64,000 nt of DNA from Picochlorum sp. 'celeri' (taxonomy: Eukaryota > Chlorophyta > Trebouxiophyceae). The notes beneath the pieces are model-generated. The model was not told the DNA's origin. It did no database searches and worked only from the letters and a program-made list of their open reading frames with translations. Both the position numbers and the translations under genes were made by a program. Positions within the stretch are counted from its first letter, which is position 1, and every line of letters begins with the position of its first letter. The stretch lies in the NCBI GenBank assembly GCA_010909725.1, contig JAACMV010000017.1, positions 806,001 to 870,000 of the forward strand. The letters are read 5' to 3'. This document shows positions 1 through 8,816 of this stretch, piece by piece.

Positions 1-10
1 GGTTCTTGGA

Positions 11-421
11 GTGATTGATACCATCCCATTGCTATTGTATGTAGTGCGCCTCTTTTCCTCTTCTGTGACTTCTTCCAGTAGTAGCAGCAGCAGCAGCAGC
101 AGCAGTAAAAGTCGCTGTCATGTAGATGTGGACATGCGACGACGACTGTATCACAATTCGAGTCATAGGATGATGGATGGTGGAGAGGATCATGTTCAGC
201 AGAGACCAAAGACACTACTGCGGGGCGCGCTGACCCAGGCAGAGAGCCCTCTAACTGCAGCAGAGATATGGGAGTTGGTGGAGCCACAAGGGATGAAGAG
301 CAAGCGATTTATGAAGACTATGCTAAAGCAGATGCGTGAGAGGGGTGAAGTAAAGACAAAGCCATCTGATGGTAGTAATAATAGTTTTGTGTATTACCAT
401 GTGAGTACAGAGGAACGATAG
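11..421 (+). CDS. Small basic protein with winged-helix-like C-terminal half (5' end unresolved)
   Basis: The frame is open from the left part of the window to a TAG at 419-421, but the first in-frame ATG is at 134. The true start is therefore either 134 (about 95 aa) or in an exon left of the window. The upstream frame contains a run of about ten serines from an AGY repeat. From about 215 onward the protein reads like a compact alpha/beta module (LLRGALTQAESPLTAAEIW, then MLKQMRERGEVKTK and FVYYHV). That order resembles a winged-helix fold ending in a beta wing. The N-terminal part is arginine- and serine-rich, as in mitochondrial presequences. No family was recognised and the fold call is inferred from pattern only. 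The 219 bp to the next gene hold nothing recognisable. Confidence 0.45.
   Translation: MIDTIPLLLYVVRLFSSSVTSSSSSSSSSSSSKSRCHVDVDMRRRLYHNSSHRMMDGGEDHVQQRPKTLLRGALTQAESPLTAAEIWELVEPQGMKSKRFMKTMLKQMRERGEVKTKPSDGSNNSFVYYHVSTEER
77..106 (+). repeat. AGY trinucleotide microsatellite
   Basis: Ten tandem trinucleotides (two AGT, seven AGC, one AGT) lie in the 5' part of the small ORF. If translated they give a polyserine tract. Confidence 0.9.
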
Positions 422-694
422 TCTCAGTTTCGAGTAGATATATACATGTTGTGTAATAAATAAATAAACCAATGTGTGTGTGAGAGAGAGATGCATTATC
501 TGATGCACAGAAATATGCTCATAGCATATGCTCGTGTATGAAGCCATGTACCCATAAATAATGTATGGGGACTGCATTTTTTCGAATGGGTTGGGCATGC
601 GGGCAATGACGGTTCGAGTGTTGATTGAACGAATGCGTCCATGGGATACCTCTGGGACATAGTACATTGTAAAAAATATTATTATTGTATTAGT

Positions 695-2743
695 ATGAGG
701 GAGGCAAATGGACGAGATGTTGGCATTGATGAGGAGGAGGAGGAGAAAAAGAAAAAGGACGAGGCTGGTCTTGAGAAGGGTCGCCATACTCTCAGGAGGG
801 AAAGGGAGGAGGAGTTTGTTGCGAGGATGCATCGACTGATTACGTTGGAGCATGAAGCTGAGAAGGCAGAGGCTGAGGATATGCTTGCGAAGACTGATGC
901 GACAGTTGCGCAGCGCAAGGGTGTTGTGTTGTTGAATGTGAGGGTGGAGGACGTTGAGTCTGGGCTTTTGGGCAAGACGCTCCTGACTCTGGCACGCAGT
1001 GCCAAGGGCTCTGCGCAAGAGAATGTGCTTCCAGCGCATACGTTATCTCAGCATGATATTGTTCGAATAAAGCCTAATAAATCGGATGGGAGTCGTGCTG
1101 GTTTTGTTGTTGAAGGAGTCGTGTATCGTATTCGAGATGCGAGCATAACGGTTGCTGTGGATGTGTTGCCTGATGATGATTCCTTCCTGTGTATTCCTCT
1201 TAAAGTGGAAAAGCTTGCCAACTATGTGACGTATCGTCGTCTCTCTAGTACATTGGATACCATATCAAAGGTTGGGCATGCATGCCGAATAAAGGAGATT
1301 GTCTTTGAAGGGAAGAAACCAGAGTATGATGTTCGCCAGCAAGGTGAAGGGCAGCAGTCGTCGTCTGGGTGGACGCCTATCAATGCGCATTTGGATCAGT
1401 CCCAAAAGGATGCAGTGACTAAAGCGCTATCCTCGCGGGATGTTGTTTTGATTCATGGACCACCAGGGACTGGGAAAACAACCACACTTGTGGAATATAT
1501 TGCACAGGAAGTGAAGCGTGGCTGTCGAGTGTTGGCATGTGCAGGGTCTAATATTGCGGTGGATAATATTGTGGAAGGTCTTGGCAAACTTGATTTGAAT
1601 GTGGTGCGTATAGGACATCCAGCGAGGATGTTGCCGCAGATTCTGGAGCAAAGCTTGGACTACAAGGTGCTGCACAGTGATGAATCGGGTCTTGCAAGAG
1701 ACTGTCGGCAAGAGATACAGCAGTTGAATAGAAAGTTGCTCAAGTTGAGTGGAAGGGATAGGCAGACTAGGAAACAGATTCGACAAGAAATAAGGTATCT
1801 GAACAAGGAGGAGAAGAGGAGACAGCAGACTGCAGTAGATCGGTGTCTTGCATCAGCTCATGTTGTATGTTGTACATTAAGTGGTGCTGCATCCCGCCAT
1901 GTTTCAGCATTGCCAATATTTGATGTTGTTGTTATTGACGAGGCAGCTCAGGCCATCGAACCATCATGCTGGAGCGCTCTGATTCGAGGTAAACGGTGCG
2001 TTTTGGGAGGAGATCACCTGCAGCTGACACCCACCATACTATCAGACAAAGCATCCAAGCAGGGCTTCTCCGTGACATTATTTGAGAGATTACGAAAGAT
2101 GTGGGGTGATCATATCACGCAAACACTTTTAACTCAATATAGAATGAATGAAAAGATTATGAAATGGTCCTCAGTAGAGTTGTATGATGACCGGATACAA
2201 GCACATGCATCTGTTGCTCATCGAATACTTGATGAGCCTCTCGTTCATGAGTCATTTCCAGTTCTCGCCTTTATCGACACGGCAGGGTGCGATATGGAGG
2301 AAACGAAAGAAGAAGACGGTGAGAGTCTAAAAAATACGGGTGAAGCTGATATTGTGATGGCATATATTGAAAAGCTTACTGCGGCAGGAATGAGACCGGC
2401 TGACATTGGAGTCATCACACCGTATGCAGCACAAGTGACCCTTCTTCGCTCGATGCGATCCGCAGATATTGGATCAAAGCTTGAAATAAGTACAGTCGAT
2501 GGATTTCAAGGAAGGGAAAAAGAAGCAATTGTGATTTCAATGGTGCGATCCAATTCATCGGGTGAGGTGGGTTTCCTCTCAGACTCGAGAAGAATGAATG
2601 TGGCTGTCACTCGTGCCAAACGACACTGCGTTATCATCGGTGATTCTGAGACAATATCAAAAAATGCATTCCTGGATCGCTTAGTTACCTATTTTCAAGA
2701 ACATGGAGAGTATGATACAGCAGAAACATTCAGGCTTGCATAG
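695..2743 (+). CDS. IGHMBP2: UPF1-like superfamily 1 helicase, SMUBP-2/IGHMBP2 type
   Basis: A 5'-to-3' DNA/RNA helicase of the UPF1-like group of SF1, whose relatives act on ribosome-associated RNA and tRNA. The ATG at 695 gives 682 aa; an in-frame ATG at 641 adds 18 unlikely residues. The N-terminal segment (FVARMHRLITLEHEAEKAE) matches the start of IGHMBP2, followed by the 1B-like domain. Walker [11 protein letters not shown] is at about residue 255, Walker B DEAAQA at about 413, the arginine motif LTQYRMNE follows, and motifs V and VI are near the C-terminus (STVDGFQGREKEA, NVAVTRAK). The R3H and AN1 zinc-finger domains of the vertebrate protein are absent. No intron is seen. Its TAG (2741-2743) lies 2 bp from the stop of the convergent ATG3 gene, and a TGTAA poly(A)-like signal is at 2769-2773, inside ATG3. 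Confidence 0.9.
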   Translation: MREANGRDVGIDEEEEEKKKKDEAGLEKGRHTLRREREEEFVARMHRLITLEHEAEKAEAEDMLAKTDATVAQRKGVVLLNVRVEDVESGLLGKTLLTLARSAKGSAQENVLPAHTLSQHDIVRIKPNKSDGSRAGFVVEGVVYRIRDASITVAVDVLPDDDSFLCIPLKVEKLANYVTYRRLSSTLDTISKVGHACRIKEIVFEGKKPEYDVRQQGEGQQSSSGWTPINAHLDQSQKDAVTKALSSRDVVLIHGPPGTGKTTTLVEYIAQEVKRGCRVLACAGSNIAVDNIVEGLGKLDLNVVRIGHPARMLPQILEQSLDYKVLHSDESGLARDCRQEIQQLNRKLLKLSGRDRQTRKQIRQEIRYLNKEEKRRQQTAVDRCLASAHVVCCTLSGAASRHVSALPIFDVVVIDEAAQAIEPSCWSALIRGKRCVLGGDHLQLTPTILSDKASKQGFSVTLFERLRKMWGDHITQTLLTQYRMNEKIMKWSSVELYDDRIQAHASVAHRILDEPLVHESFPVLAFIDTAGCDMEETKEEDGESLKNTGEADIVMAYIEKLTAAGMRPADIGVITPYAAQVTLLRSMRSADIGSKLEISTVDGFQGREKEAIVISMVRSNSSGEVGFLSDSRRMNVAVTRAKRHCVIIGDSETISKNAFLDRLVTYFQEHGEYDTAETFRLA

Positions 2744-2745
2744 TC

Positions 2746-3932
2746 TCAGGGGGACCCAAATGCCATTGTGTAATCATATTCAATCGTAGGAACGACTGAT
2801 GAGATGAATTTCAGGAAGAGTACCATATACCTGCAACATGATCAAAGTAATGGGTGAAAATAACTCAGTTTCATTGCAAATCCTGAACAATCAACGCACT
2901 GTTCAATATTGAATCCCTTCTCCCCAGCAATCAGCGACGACAACTTTTTCATGACAGCTCCATGTTGACATGGATGAATCGAAACCACTGATCCTCCAGC
3001 ATTTTTATGCGGATGCTGTTCGATAGTTACAGTCTTTCGCCCGCTGTCATGATAATCTCCAATCACATCCTCCATAATTTCTGTATGAGACAACAGACTC
3101 CCATCCTCTTTGTATCCAATTAACCAGACTCTAGGGACTTGGTAGTACTTATCATACGAAATAATGAGAGTGTATTTCCTTGTCAAAATGACGGATGCAT
3201 CGTGATCACCTGCCACTTGATTCTGTGATTCTGTGTGCCCAACGCCAGCACAGGGTGCAGCACCTTCATCTATCTCCTCCTCATCCGCGATATCCAAATT
3301 CGATATATCTAGAACATCTTCCGCATTTTTCTCATCTTCGCCGATATCACCTTGATCGATATCGTATACAGAATGCTTGGCATTGCTTGTGCCTGGCAAA
3401 TAATCATAACCCTCTTCAGAGTCGTGTGATTGGTCCTGTGGCTCATCCTGGTAGCTTTCAATCGCCGAAGCTCTCCTAAAGCAAGGAACTGCAATACAAG
3501 CGGCGGTAATAATGAACGCAACGTGTCGTAAAGTATCCATAGCCTCACATACCATTCTTAGTAGTCAGGTACTGTTTGTTCCTCGGCAAAAATGACCAAC
3601 GCTTTGAGTCGTCTCCCGATTCCCTATAGAAACATATATTTGCTTTTAACAATATTCACATGAGATGTACAAGTCGACAGTTGACGCACCAAGACCACGT
3701 AGGGCAGTTTCTAACGAGGAAATCCCCAGCCTCAACAAACTCTTCTGGAGTAAGCACCTAGCAACACATATGACCCAAATAGTCATTACATATTCATAAT
3801 GGTCCACACAGTGGATTCAAGGATCGATTATAGGGACAAACGCACTCCTTTTTGTTCAAACCGACTCTCGCTGAGGGGTGGTAGTATGTATTCTGAGGCA
3901 TTTTTGTACGCATTGTGTATAAAGCTCCGCAT
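2746..3932 (-). CDS. ATG3: ATG3, E2-like enzyme for ATG8 lipidation, five exons
   Basis: ATG3 receives ATG8 from ATG7 and transfers it to phosphatidylethanolamine during autophagosome formation. Hand-joined exons on the minus strand are 3932-3846, 3757-3690, 3623-3553, 3488-2900 and 2830-2746. They total 900 nt, or 299 aa, against about 310 for the family. Introns are 88, 66, 64 and 69 nt, with donors GTGCGT (three) and GTATGT. Conserved stretches sit at each junction: [18 protein letters not shown] then ESGDD, YLTTKN then VPCFRRA, and the C-terminal [10 protein letters not shown]. The catalytic cysteine is in [11 protein letters not shown]. The middle region is acidic and low in complexity, as is normal for the ATG7-binding loop. 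The start ATG begins [19 protein letters not shown], which aligns with the N-terminal amphipathic region. The reverse strand also reads as a single 237-codon ORF through the last introns, which would misname this gene. Confidence 0.93.
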
Positions 3933-4014
3933 AGTGATTTACAAAAATATTCTTCAACTTTACTGGAAAGGGTTTGGATACACAGCCGCACATGGGCCAG
4001 ATCAGCGAATGACT

Positions 4015-5712
4015 TCAATGGAAGGAGTCGTGGGTTTCTTCAAAAAGAGTGCCATTGTCTGAATAATCAACCATGATCTGAATCACGACTGGTCCTTTGA
4101 TACCAATCGCCTTGATTATGGTCGGATACACTTCTTTCGCATCTGTCACTTTAAAGCCTGTCGCTCCCATGGACTCTGCAAACTTCACAAAGTCAACAGC
4201 ACCAAGATTCACAGCACAAGACTTGCCATGGTACTTCTTTTCTTGCTGTACCTTGACCATGTTGTAGCACATATCGTCGAAGATGATATGAACAAAATTT
4301 AAATCATATCGCACGGCAGTATCGAGTTCAGCAGCAGAGAAAAGAAAGCCTCCGTCACCACTGACTGAAATGAGCTTCTCAGTCATGTCAGTGCCATTCT
4401 TTTTGGCATCAAAGGCGGCAGACATTGCCCACGGTAACGCAACACCGAGAGTCTGTTGACCATTTGTATTGACCAATTGTCTCGGGCGATGGACAACCAA
4501 ATAGCGAGCGATCCAGATATGGAAAGATCCCATGTCCACAAAATATGTCACGTCATCAGACTCGTCCGACACTTTTTGCAGTCCTGATACAATGTCAAGC
4601 GGATGCACAAGACCATCAACATGCTTTACTTCCATTCCTTTCAAAAATTCATCACGTTGCTTTTTGGCCTCGATCAAATGCTCGTTCTCGTGCGGAGACA
4701 AGGATGCCGAAAGTGTAAGCCTGGATGTAAGTTCCCTCAAGGACTCGGCAATGGAGCCAACAACTTCAATGTCTGGGCAATAGTTATTATCCACGTCGTA
4801 TGGAATTGCATCGAGGTGTATGATGGTCTTTTTTTCTTTTGAATTGTTCCACAATGTGGCATCATATTCGATCACGTCGTAACCAATGGCCAAGATGCAA
4901 TCTGCTGATTCCAACAGGTTGTCCCCAGGTTGATTTCTGCAGATGCCCACCCGTCCACAATACAAATAGGCCATCTCTTTTGCGACTGTTCCAGTACCTT
5001 GAAAAGTTGACACCACTGGTATAGGATGGATTGATAAAAGCGCTCTGAGAGCAATTGTTGCATCCAGGGTCGATGCCAATCCACCAGACAAGATGAGAGG
5101 CTGCTTGGCATTGTTCAATGCTGCTGCTGCTGCATCAAGAGACTCTCTGTTTCCTGGTCCCATGGACGGGGGTTTTACTGGAGTCATGATATGCACTGCT
5201 GGACATTCATCAACCATGACATCCATTGGAATCGAAACAAAAGCAGCTCCAGGTCGACCTTCCTCTGCATTTCTGAAAGCGTTGCCAATGACTTCACCGA
5301 TTGCCAGAGGGGAATCGATCTCAACTGCATACTTGCAAACAGGCCTCAAAATACCAACATTGTCCATGCTTTGATGTGTCCTTTTCAGTCTCTGAGACAA
5401 AGGCACTGCTCCACCAATTGCGACAACTGCATCGCCTTCACACGTTGCTGTGATTAAACTCGTTGTCAGGTTGGCTACACCAGGCCCACTGGTCACAAGG
5501 ACAACCCCAGCAGAGCCAGTCCTCCTGCCATGACCTGCCGCCATGAACGCAGCAGACTGCTCATTCCGGCACAAAATCAATTCAATCTTCCCATCCAGAG
5601 CACGAATCGCTTCAAGAACCCGATCAATCTTTGCACCTGGCAGAGTGAATACTCTCTCCACTCCTTGAGACAGGAGATTTTGCACAAGCACTTCTGCTCC
5701 AGTCAAACCCAT
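4015..5712 (-). CDS. alsS-like: Bacterial-type catabolic acetolactate synthase (AlsS/BudB-like), intron-free
   Basis: A thiamine-diphosphate enzyme that condenses two pyruvates to 2-acetolactate and CO2. The ATG at 5712 gives 565 aa, the usual AlsS length. The sequence follows the FAD-independent catabolic branch rather than the anabolic plastid AHAS. It has LPGAKIDRV near the N-terminus, the catalytic glutamate in LCRNEQSAAFMA (about residue 51), LVTSGPGVANL, LKRTHQSMDN, GRVGICRNQPGD, and GYDVIEYD. The C-terminal TPP motif is SGDGGFLFSAAELDTAVR. No transit peptide precedes the ATG, so a cytosolic enzyme is likely. The gene has no intron, unlike most neighbours. It is divergently paired with acetolactate decarboxylase at 6024, so the product is probably made for acetoin rather than for valine. 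Bacterial origin by transfer is inferred, not shown. Confidence 0.92.
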   Translation of the reverse strand: MGLTGAEVLVQNLLSQGVERVFTLPGAKIDRVLEAIRALDGKIELILCRNEQSAAFMAAGHGRRTGSAGVVLVTSGPGVANLTTSLITATCEGDAVVAIGGAVPLSQRLKRTHQSMDNVGILRPVCKYAVEIDSPLAIGEVIGNAFRNAEEGRPGAAFVSIPMDVMVDECPAVHIMTPVKPPSMGPGNRESLDAAAAALNNAKQPLILSGGLASTLDATIALRALLSIHPIPVVSTFQGTGTVAKEMAYLYCGRVGICRNQPGDNLLESADCILAIGYDVIEYDATLWNNSKEKKTIIHLDAIPYDVDNNYCPDIEVVGSIAESLRELTSRLTLSASLSPHENEHLIEAKKQRDEFLKGMEVKHVDGLVHPLDIVSGLQKVSDESDDVTYFVDMGSFHIWIARYLVVHRPRQLVNTNGQQTLGVALPWAMSAAFDAKKNGTDMTEKLISVSGDGGFLFSAAELDTAVRYDLNFVHIIFDDMCYNMVKVQQEKKYHGKSCAVNLGAVDFVKFAESMGATGFKVTDAKEVYPTIIKAIGIKGPVVIQIMVDYSDNGTLFEETHDSFH

Positions 5713-6023
5713 GGATATCGTCAGCAGCCTTTGAATAAAGACAATAGTAGTACGTGTAATAATTTTTTTTGTTTTGCAGGGTTCATTTCCGAGGGATTGG
5801 GAATCCAATAAGACCGAATCAAATATCCAATCAAGAAAGAACTCGCTCAAGACGCTGGAACCGTTCCAGCGTCTTCGTTGAACGACCGAGGCAGTAAAAG
5901 CACTACAGAATCTTCGGATGACAGATTCCTAGAATTCTTTGCAAACCGGTATTTTCTTTAAAAGCACCATTCAAGAAGTCAAATTTGAAATAATTGGACG
6001 ATAATCTGGTAAGGGTTTGAACG
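5713..6023. promoter_or_regulatory. Shared divergent promoter of the acetoin gene pair
   Basis: This 311-bp gap separates the ATG of the acetolactate synthase (minus strand) from the ATG of the decarboxylase (plus strand). It must hold both promoters and 5' UTRs. It contains the 27-bp palindrome at 5849-5875, T/A-rich stretches near 5756-5775, and a TTTAAA at 5955-5960. No clear TATA box was identified. Confidence 0.6.
5849..5875. promoter_or_regulatory. 27-bp perfect palindrome, candidate operator
   Basis: Two 13-bp arms (AAGACGCTGGAAC and its exact reverse complement) surround a single C at 5862. It lies about 137 bp from the synthase ATG and 149 bp from the decarboxylase ATG. A perfect 13-bp arm with a one-base centre is far beyond chance for a 311-bp gap. 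A dimeric transcription factor site is the simplest reading; a cruciform or RNA hairpin is the alternative. Confidence 0.6.
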
Positions 6024-6899
6024 ATGAAATTGACACTCGACCTTCCAGAGACTCTACACCGACCGCTTGTGCTAGCGTCGCACAGTGCAGGAATATCACC
6101 TGAGGAGTACGCAATCACTTGCATTGAGAGAGTTGTACGCCCATCCTCAGTGCATATACCTCAGGAGGGTGATAAGCCTTCAACAGAGCAGACATTGTTT
6201 GTTTCTGCTCCAATATTAGACTTGGTGGAAGGCCTGCTTTCAGGTACAATAACAGTAGGTGAGGTATTGCGGCATGGAAACTTTGGATTGGGCACGTTGA
6301 GTATGCTCAATGGTGAAGTTGTTGTGATCGATGGAGTGGCGTATCAGCAAACTGAGAAGGGCGAATGTCACATTATTCCTCCTGAGAGCACCTCTCCATT
6401 TATGATGGTTTGCACATTTTCAGATGAGCATAGTGTCCACCACACCATTCATGATATTGGTTGGTCTGATCTTCACAGTGCTTTGGATCGATGGCTGTCA
6501 TCTAAGAACTTGTTTGCTGCAATTAAGATTAAAGGATCTTTCAGCTATGTCAAGGTTAGAGCTGTGCGGAAACAAGAACACAACAGGCCATTGGTGGAAG
6601 TCACACGGGAGCAGGCAATCATGGAGTTTCACAATGATCAAGAGGGCTGGCTTGTCGGCTTCTGGTCGCCTGGTTTCCTTGGACATGCCCTGTCAGTGCC
6701 AGGGTATCATTTGCATTTCATGACGGCAGATTATAGCAAAGGAGGGCATGTTCTTGATTTGAAAATGGACGAGGGCAGTGTCTATATTCAGACATTACAT
6801 ACTCTTGTTCAAGAATTCCCAACAACATCTGAATTCACCACATCCAAATTTGAATCCAATAAATATGCGTCAAGTCAGCTGAAAGAGGCGGAATCATAA
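6024..6899 (+). CDS. alsD-like: Alpha-acetolactate decarboxylase (AlsD/BudA-like) with N-terminal extension
   Basis: This enzyme converts 2-acetolactate to acetoin and CO2 using zinc. The ORF is 291 aa, somewhat longer than the 240-260 aa usual in bacteria, and has no intron. Family hallmarks are the LEG/TVGEVLRHGNFGLGTLS segment (residues 69-93), the LNGEVVV strand with E98, the arginine in YVKVRAV (R179), and GYHLHFMTADYSKGGHVLD (H229, H231, H242). The histidine spacing of +2 and +11 matches the zinc ligands known for the Brevibacillus enzyme. The first 39 residues (MKLTLDLPETLHRPL and GISPEEYAITCIERVV) look like a ribbon-helix-helix module, not like ALDC. No transit peptide is evident. The gene diverges from the synthase and ends 26 bp from the convergent LUC7 gene. 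Confidence 0.93.
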   Translation: MKLTLDLPETLHRPLVLASHSAGISPEEYAITCIERVVRPSSVHIPQEGDKPSTEQTLFVSAPILDLVEGLLSGTITVGEVLRHGNFGLGTLSMLNGEVVVIDGVAYQQTEKGECHIIPPESTSPFMMVCTFSDEHSVHHTIHDIGWSDLHSALDRWLSSKNLFAAIKIKGSFSYVKVRAVRKQEHNRPLVEVTREQAIMEFHNDQEGWLVGFWSPGFLGHALSVPGYHLHFMTADYSKGGHVLDLKMDEGSVYIQTLHTLVQEFPTTSEFTTSKFESNKYASSQLKEAES

Positions 6900-6925
6900 T
6901 ATTTGTAACACTGCTACAACTACTG

Positions 6926-7859
6926 TTACCCAATCACCTGTCCTTCTTCCTCCTCCGAATCGTCATCCTCTGGCTTCCTCTTCTCTATACCTTCCCTGGC
7001 ATGCCCTCGTCTCCTACTACTACTATAATCGTCTCTATCACTCCTTCTTCTGCGAGGAGATCTACTTCTTTCTGGCTGTCTCGACCGCCGTCGCTTCTCA
7101 AACTTCTCTTCCAGCTCAGCATGCTTTTCATGAACCTTCTTCCATGCATTATAATTCCTGCCTGAATGGTGATCCCGAAGTCTCCCTTCCTCATCATTCA
7201 ATATAAGTCCCGAAACAGGACACACAGACTGCACCAGCCCTTTTGTTATATTATTCCCACTCCGAGTATCAGCGTCTCTCTGCAACGCATCCCTCCTCTC
7301 CTTGATCGCATCAGCCTGATCAGCCAATATCTCTGCTCCATCGACATCCCCCCGCTCTCCCTTTACCTGCGCCCCAAGCAACAACTCTTCAATCTGTGTT
7401 GCCATTCTATCAAGCGCAGCTTGGTCTTCTGCCAAGTACACATTCTTCTGTGTCGCATTAATCCTCGCAAGATTTGCATCCTTTCTCTTTTTCAATTCTG
7501 CTTCCAACCTATCCAACCAACGCTTTAAATCCCTCTCATACCCATAGCGCTCCTTCTCTCTCTCAGACAACCTATTCCACTGCTCTCGGCAATTTGAATC
7601 GTGCTCCTTTGGGCAGCTCCCAAGGTCATTCTTCGTCCTTTTGAACTCTTCGTAAGGACAAAGCCCACACAGGTAATACTTGCACACATCCTGATCCGAA
7701 AACTTCCGCTCCTTCCTATAAAACATATGGTATAGTTTTAATGTATGAATGGATACAAGCGAAGAAATACGCAGCGTACACAAACTTCTCCCTCTCTGTT
7801 AGGGGCACATCTCTGTGCTTTCCCATGAGGTCATCCAGCATTGCTCGCATTTCATCCAT
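6926..7859 (-). CDS. LUC7: LUC7-like U1 snRNP-associated splicing factor
   Basis: LUC7 proteins stabilise U1 snRNP on 5' splice sites. Exon 1 is 7859-7786 (MDEMRAMLDDLMGKHRDVPL) and exon 2 is 7715-6926. The intron is 70 nt with donor GTTTGT. The join is phase-consistent and gives 287 aa. The first zinc finger is of the LUC7L3 form (VCKYYLCGLCPYEEF with downstream C and H). A long coiled coil follows (about residues 90-175), then the second zinc finger (VCPVSGLILNDEEGRLRDHH). The tail is rich in RS/RR and acidic residues. Its ATG faces ZNHIT1 across 315 bp, suggesting a bidirectional promoter. Confidence 0.93.
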
Positions 7860-8174
7860 TTTGACAACGTTTTATTCCACTTTTCTTTCAATGCATATCT
7901 GTATCATTAAATAATTCTGCCATAGTCCTCGTTGCTTCAGAGATCTATGAACTCAGATCTCACAATGCAATTTGATTTCCAATCTCCAGTTCTTCTTGTT
8001 CATTTCCTTCAACATCCAAGGTAGAGCATAACAAAGTCATTCTGAGTTTCAATATGAGATGAAATATGTTGCTCAGATAGTCGCATCTGTGCAGAAGACT
8101 GGAAGACTCAAAGGAGAGTTCATTTGCTACTGCTGCTGTTGTTATCCCGTGTGCTGGTGTCGATAGAGATTTAG
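7860..8174. promoter_or_regulatory. Divergent intergenic region LUC7 / ZNHIT1
   Basis: This 315-bp gap lies between two ATGs pointing away from each other, so it should contain both promoters. No coding frame with support, repeat or obvious TATA box was seen. Confidence 0.4.
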
Positions 8175-8788
8175 ATGGAGAGAAGGGCATTAAGAACTCG
8201 AAAGATATCGAGTAAAGTAGCTGTAGTGGATGAGGACGATAGAAAAAGGGTGGGTTGAGAATGTCACTCAAATGTTAGGCAGTTGAAAGATGATGAGACT
8301 GTCGTTTGACATGAATGTGTACGATATATGTATTTATATATGTGGATGACTTGGTGTAGGCGACGAAGGCTCGTCTCGATGCCCTTGAGAACGATGCAGC
8401 TGTATTAGATGAGGGTGATTTTGACGATCCAGATGACGAAGAATTTGTGCTTGAGGATTCAAATGATGAGGATGATGAGATGGTAGGGAAGAAGAGGAAG
8501 AAGAAGGGGAAAAGGGGTAAACGAAGGGGCCCTGTTGTTGGGAAAGGGAGAGGACCAAAGACACTACAAGATTGGATTGACCAAGACAATCTCGAGGACT
8601 TTCCCGAGTATGAACCGACATATTTGTCAGCAGTTGCACAGCCAGAGATGACCCGATCAGTGAGGCACTTTTGCTCAGTGTGTGGTCAGGGGGCGCCATA
8701 TACATGTGTGCGTTGTGGCACGAGGTATTGTTGCTTGAAATGCTCAGTCATTCACAATGAGACCCGGTGTCTGAAGTTCACGGCGTAA
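8175..8788 (+). CDS. SWC6: HIT-type zinc finger protein, ZNHIT1/SWC6 subunit of the SWR1/SRCAP remodeller
   Basis: This subunit helps the SWR1 complex exchange H2A for H2A.Z. Exon 1 is 8175-8249 (MERRALRTRKISSKVAVVDE) and exon 2 is 8360-8788. The 110-nt intron has donor GTGGGT. The join is in frame and gives 167 aa, near the usual 150-170. The N-terminal half has the ARLDALEND segment, an acidic stretch and a lysine-rich stretch. The C-terminal HIT finger has eight metal ligands in the pattern FCSVCGQGAPYTCVRCGTRY, then CCLKCSVIHNETRCLK. It ends 28 bp from the convergent HDHD5-like gene. Confidence 0.92.
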
Positions 8789-8816
8789 TGTGTTATGTAT
8801 TTATTTATCTACTTAT

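Noticed and set aside
323..1039. Long minus-strand frame over the helicase 5' region
   Set aside because: It is antisense to a well-supported helicase and is low in complexity.
2842..3555. Single-exon 237-aa minus-strand protein with an apparent N-terminal signal peptide
   Set aside because: It is ATG3 with the third and fourth introns read through; the hydrophobic start is intron sequence.
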